Assembly: GCF_033807715.1 (NCBI RefSeq)
Contig: NC_084597.1
Coordinates: 12,190,670-12,254,669 of the forward strand
From: Cololabis saira
Taxonomy: Eukaryota > Chordata > Actinopteri > Beloniformes > Belonidae
Length of the DNA stretch: 64,000 nucleotides
Reading direction: 5' to 3'
Part shown: positions 59,239 to 64,000 of the stretch, piece after piece
Numbering within the stretch: position 1 is the first letter of the stretch
How the letters are laid out: every line of letters starts with the position of its first letter
Notes under the pieces: model-generated
Databases searched by the model: none
What the model saw: only the letters and a program-made list of their open reading frames with translations
Told to the model about the DNA's origin: nothing
Program-made: the position numbers and the translations under genes

Positions 59239-60947
59239 TCACTCTGCCCCTTCTGTGCTGACTGCGGCGACAGCTGAAACATAATAAGGTCCTTCTTTGA
59301 GGTAGGTCTTCAGACGGATGTAATGTTGACTCCCTAGTGTCTGTGCTGCTGTCGATGAACCAACAAACGCCCCAACCAGTTCAAATTTGGCATCTTTGGC
59401 CTCTTTTGTCTGACCGGTTGAGCGATCCAAAATGAACTCCATGAATCCGGGAGTTCTCATCATCTGCTTCTGACCCCACGGCTGAGTGGCAACAGCCTGG
59501 AGAACACACACACACAATTATCACTGGAGTAACATTCATCTCATAATGCTTTTGTGAAATTATTTACAGGACTGTCTCAGAAAATTAGAATATTGTGATA
59601 AAGTCCTTTATTTTCTGTAATGCAAAAATGTCATACATTCTGGATTAATTAAAAATCAACAGAAATATTGCAAGCCTTTTATTATTTTAATATCGCTGAT
59701 CATGGCTTACAGCTTAAGAAAACTCAAATATCCTATCTCAAAAAATGAGAATATTCTGGGAATCTTAATCTTAAACTGTAAGCCATGATCAGCAATATTA
59801 AAATAATAAAAGGCTTGCAATATTTCAGTTGATTTGTAATGAATCCAGTATGTATGACATTTTTATTTATTTTATTATTTTTTTTTTTTTTTAATTGCAT
59901 TACAGAAAATAAAGGACTTTATCGCAATATTCTAATTTTCTGAGACAGTCCTGTAAACAATAAGAATAAAATAATTTAATTTCTGATATGGTTCTTTATT
60001 TTAAGGTAAAAATGCGTCAGTAACACAGAGAAGATGTACCAGTAGTTAAAATCTGCACTCACAATAAATATCCGCAAAGCTCCACAGTACAGCTCTGGAA
60101 ACGGCTGAGTGCTGATGTCGCGAATCATCTCCATCGGCTGCTTCGACAAAAGCTGGAACCAGGACTCTGTCAGTGCCAACAGGTCTTCTGTTTGCTGCTC
60201 TGGCTGCAGGAAACGTGTGCAATGTCATGACTCATCATACTTCAGAAAAATGAATAGGAATAATACAGTGAAAATGAATAGGAAGATGAATACCTGGAGG
60301 GTGAGAAGTTGCGATATGGCATCCAAGCTACGAACTCTGAGCTCAGTAGCTCCAGAACTGGCAAGCTGGCTCATTTTTTTCAACACATCCCTAAACGTCT
60401 CTCCTGAGCACATAAAATACAGTGCAATGCATTTAATGAAGAACAAGAATCATAAAACACATTCTGTAGCTGATAACTAGGAAGATTTGATCTTAAAACT
60501 ATATAAACAGAAAATAAGAGTGACAAACAAATTAAACAAGAATTTTTAGTGTAAATAACTTACTTTTAAATGTATTCTCTCTTCTATCATTATAATAATT
60601 GTTGGTAAATAAAACAATACATGTGAAGAGATGCAGACTTAACAGTTTGTTCTTTTTTTTTTTTAAAGAACAAAAATAAATCAATGTTTAAAAAAAAAAA
60701 AATTTGATCTTCAATAAATCTGTTCATAAAATGTGCACTGGATCGATAAACCTACCAGTCTTCTGAAAGACCTGCTTCCCCTCCACCGTGGCTCCGAGTA
60801 ACCCTAAAGTGTCCAGGGCCACCCCGGCCATGGCAGGGTCTGGATCCAGAGCCATCTCAAACACCTTGTTCTGGAAGGCTGGGTAGGATTCACAAACTTG
60901 CTGTGGACTATCAATAATGGCCAGGTTTCCAAAGAACTTCACCAAAC
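59239..60947 (-). CDS. psmd5: 26S proteasome non-ATPase regulatory subunit 5 (5'-partial, last 4 exons)
   Basis: PSMD5 (S5b) is a HEAT/armadillo-repeat chaperone that helps assemble the proteasome base and is not part of the finished 26S particle. Exons in transcript order: 60756-60947, 60294-60403, 60063-60203, 59239-59496, all with GT/AG borders and matching phases (701 nt, about 233 codons plus TGA). Motifs shared with mammalian PSMD5: [73 protein letters not shown] and the extreme C-terminus YLKEGPYYV ... EGAE. About half the usual 500-residue protein is present; the N-terminal half lies beyond 64000 or was not recognised in the transposon-rich 61-64 kb. It is transcribed in the same direction as kcnt1 and lies upstream of it, but at 4 kb distance the genes are probably independent. 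Confidence 0.95.
59567..59953. mobile_element. Palindromic Tc1/mariner-type MITE with TA duplication
   Basis: CAGGACTGTCTCAGAAAATT at the left and AATTTTCTGAGACAGTCCTG at the right are perfect inverted ends bounded by TA (59565-59566, 59954-59955). The two halves pair almost along their whole length, with the centre near 59750, so a transcript forms a long hairpin. Located in the last psmd5 intron. Confidence 0.88.
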
Positions 60948-61299
60948 CTACAACAACAATATACAAATCATGAAGAACCAATGACTGAGGTCGTTTTCAC
61001 ACCCAATAGCCCGGTAGACTTGCTACAACTGAGGACTTTCAATGTGATCTTTGTGAAACAAACTGAACCCTTTAAATAACGTATTCTCTTCCTCGCCTGT
61101 GGTGGTGCTGCATCAAAAAATACTGAAGGAGATGCCGAGACAGAAAACTCTTTCATCCAGTGGTTAATGTAGCGCTACCTTCCCGCTAGTTGGTTCATAA
61201 ACTTCATTGTAGTGTTTATCAGCAGTTATAATATATATTTATATATATATATTAGCTAACGAACAATAAATAACGTGCAATAACAAGATGTGCAATAAC

Positions 61300-62545
<1,246 letters not shown>

Positions 62546-63137
62546 TATTTTTGACTTATCATACCTGTACTTCTATCAGAGATTTCACCTTGTCTTCACT
62601 CCACGTCTGACTATGAAACATTTCACCAAGAAATTGCACTACATGCACCTTTGTTTAGGTTATGTTTACCCACAATGCCCTACACTGCTTCCTGCATTTG
62701 GTTTGCTTTAAGTGGACAAAGATGATGTTTTTTGGTGGAACAGAGGTCACTTTTTTGACCCGAATCAGAGTTTGATTGTGCATTCACACCTCCCAAAATG
62801 AATATGACTTTACAAGCAAACAAACTCTGCTCCATTTAAAGTGGACCAAACAAGGTTGGTGGGAATACACCCCAAGTTAGAACTCTATTTCCAACACCGG
62901 CACATCTTCCTGTTTACAGGATAGCCAACAATAAGCAATGACCTGCAGTCTATTCCTTTTCAGCTATTGAGGTGTTTGTGTTAAATTATCTTGTTTTATA
63001 TTTGGCTTTTAATATGAATGTAACCAGGATGAATTATTTTATGCTGAAAATTAATAGAGGAAACTAATAAAAAACAGCTTTAGCGCAGGTTTAACACAGG
63101 TTAACACATGTTTACATGATTAGGGCTGGGTAATGAT
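62546..63137. other. psmd5 5' intron or upstream sequence with unclassified repeat
   Basis: 62740-62880 (GTCACTTTTTTGACCCGAAT ... GTGGACCAAACAAGG) and 60992-61080 (GTTTTCACACCCAATAGCCC) resemble the two ends of one unclassified fish element that was then invaded by the LINE and Tc1. No exon was recognised. Confidence 0.3.
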
Positions 63138-64000
63138 TAGGGGTGTAACGATACACTAATCTCACGATACGGTACGATACACGATAATGAGGTCACGATA
63201 ACGATACAATACGATATTATAGCAGTATTTTTTTAACAACCTTGAATGAGGAACATATGACTGGAAAAAAATGGTCTTTTATTTGAAAGACACAAAATAC
63301 AAAACAATACTGTACGTTTGCCCTATTGTTACAGTTTGTAATGCTTTATAACTGTTTAAGTTTTAAAGAGAAAGCCAGGCCAACCATTTTCCACAAACTG
63401 AACTAAAAGTAAATTTCAGGTTTGCATTATGATCTTCAGTTTCATACAAGTACAAATATTTTGCCACAAACTGAATAGTTTCTCTCATGTATGATTTGAC
63501 TTTTTTCCTTTCCAGAAATTTAACAACTAAAATTAAATAAATAAATAAAAGTAAATAAATACATACAATTTGACATCATAAAAAAGATTGATTCATGCTC
63601 ACCTTATAAGTGTAAGAGGAGATTTATTTTTGTTAAGAAGCTTATTTTGGTAATTCATGGTTCATTATTTTATAAATATATTCTTTATATTCTGATGTAA
63701 ATCAGGGACTATAATGACACTAGTCAGTTTATCTGTAGTGATTAGTCTGTTTTAGATTGGGCGGAGTGATACGCCACAGTACGGCACTAGGTGCTGTGTT
63801 GATGTCCTAAAATCCTACGCTGTTGAGAGGACATTAAAGTACACTCGAACTCAGCAGAAGTTCTCCCCGTGTTTATCCTACTCACGACCCCAAAAAGGTT
63901 TAATTTAATAAGGTAAGGCTTAACTCTACACCAGCCTTACATCAGTAAAAGTTCAGAGCTCAAAACCCTGCAAGAGTCCCGTGATCGGGACAAAAACGGT
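63138..64000. mobile_element. hAT-like element left end (TAGGGGTGTAACGATACAC)
   Basis: TAGGGGTGTAACGATACACT followed by repeated ACGATAC motifs is a widely seen fish hAT terminus. The matching right end was not found before the window edge, so length is unknown. No transposase frame is seen. Confidence 0.5.

Noticed and set aside
63598..63660. Donor-like GTGAGC on the minus strand as an upstream psmd5 exon end
   Set aside because: The preceding AT-rich codons do not match the PSMD5 sequence expected before GLVKFFGNL, and it lies within a hAT element.

Overview
The window is vertebrate nuclear DNA, almost certainly from a ray-finned (teleost) fish. It holds three intron-rich protein genes with GT/AG splice sites. 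The introns are packed with fish-type mobile DNA: hAT, Tc1, piggyBac-like and Harbinger-like elements, tRNA-derived SINEs, LINE tails and very long microsatellites. There is no operon structure, rRNA, intact tRNA gene or CRISPR array. All calls come from reading the sequence and from recalled family sequences; no search was run.

Layout: (1) 1-17.3 kb, plus strand: camsap1, a microtubule minus-end binding protein, lacking its 5' exons. Thirteen exons (1668-16073) splice into one uninterrupted frame of 1229 codons, from the CH domain to the C-terminal CKK domain. (2) 17.3-20.4 kb: the convergent intergenic space and probable 3' UTRs. (3) 20.4-55.2 kb, minus strand: kcnt1 (Slack/SLO2.2 sodium-activated potassium channel). 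Thirty-one exons splice into one frame of 1254 codons. An additional alternative first exon (49376-49464) resembles the mammalian Slack-A N-terminus. (4) 55.2-59.2 kb: intergenic, with an unassigned candidate terminal exon on the plus strand at 58138-58326. (5) 59.2-60.9 kb, minus strand: the last four exons of psmd5, a 26S proteasome base assembly chaperone. (6) 60.9-64 kb: the psmd5 intron or 5' region, made mostly of transposon debris.

The tail-to-tail camsap1/kcnt1 pair matches the neighbourhood I recall at human 9q34.3, which supports orthology to CAMSAP1 and KCNT1 rather than CAMSAP2 and KCNT2. The genes are not functionally coupled: one is cytoskeletal, one a neuronal channel, one a proteasome factor. 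The notable non-genic content is a set of well-delimited insertions, many with perfect 8-bp target duplications. Other items are a three-level nested insertion (45.5-47.9 kb), a Tc1 copy with an internal inversion, two copies of one hAT family carrying huge GAAA expansions, and a perfect 36-bp-arm hairpin in a camsap1 intron. I found no convincing wholly new biological system. The best candidates for second looks are the kcnt1 N-terminal alternatives and the orphan exons.
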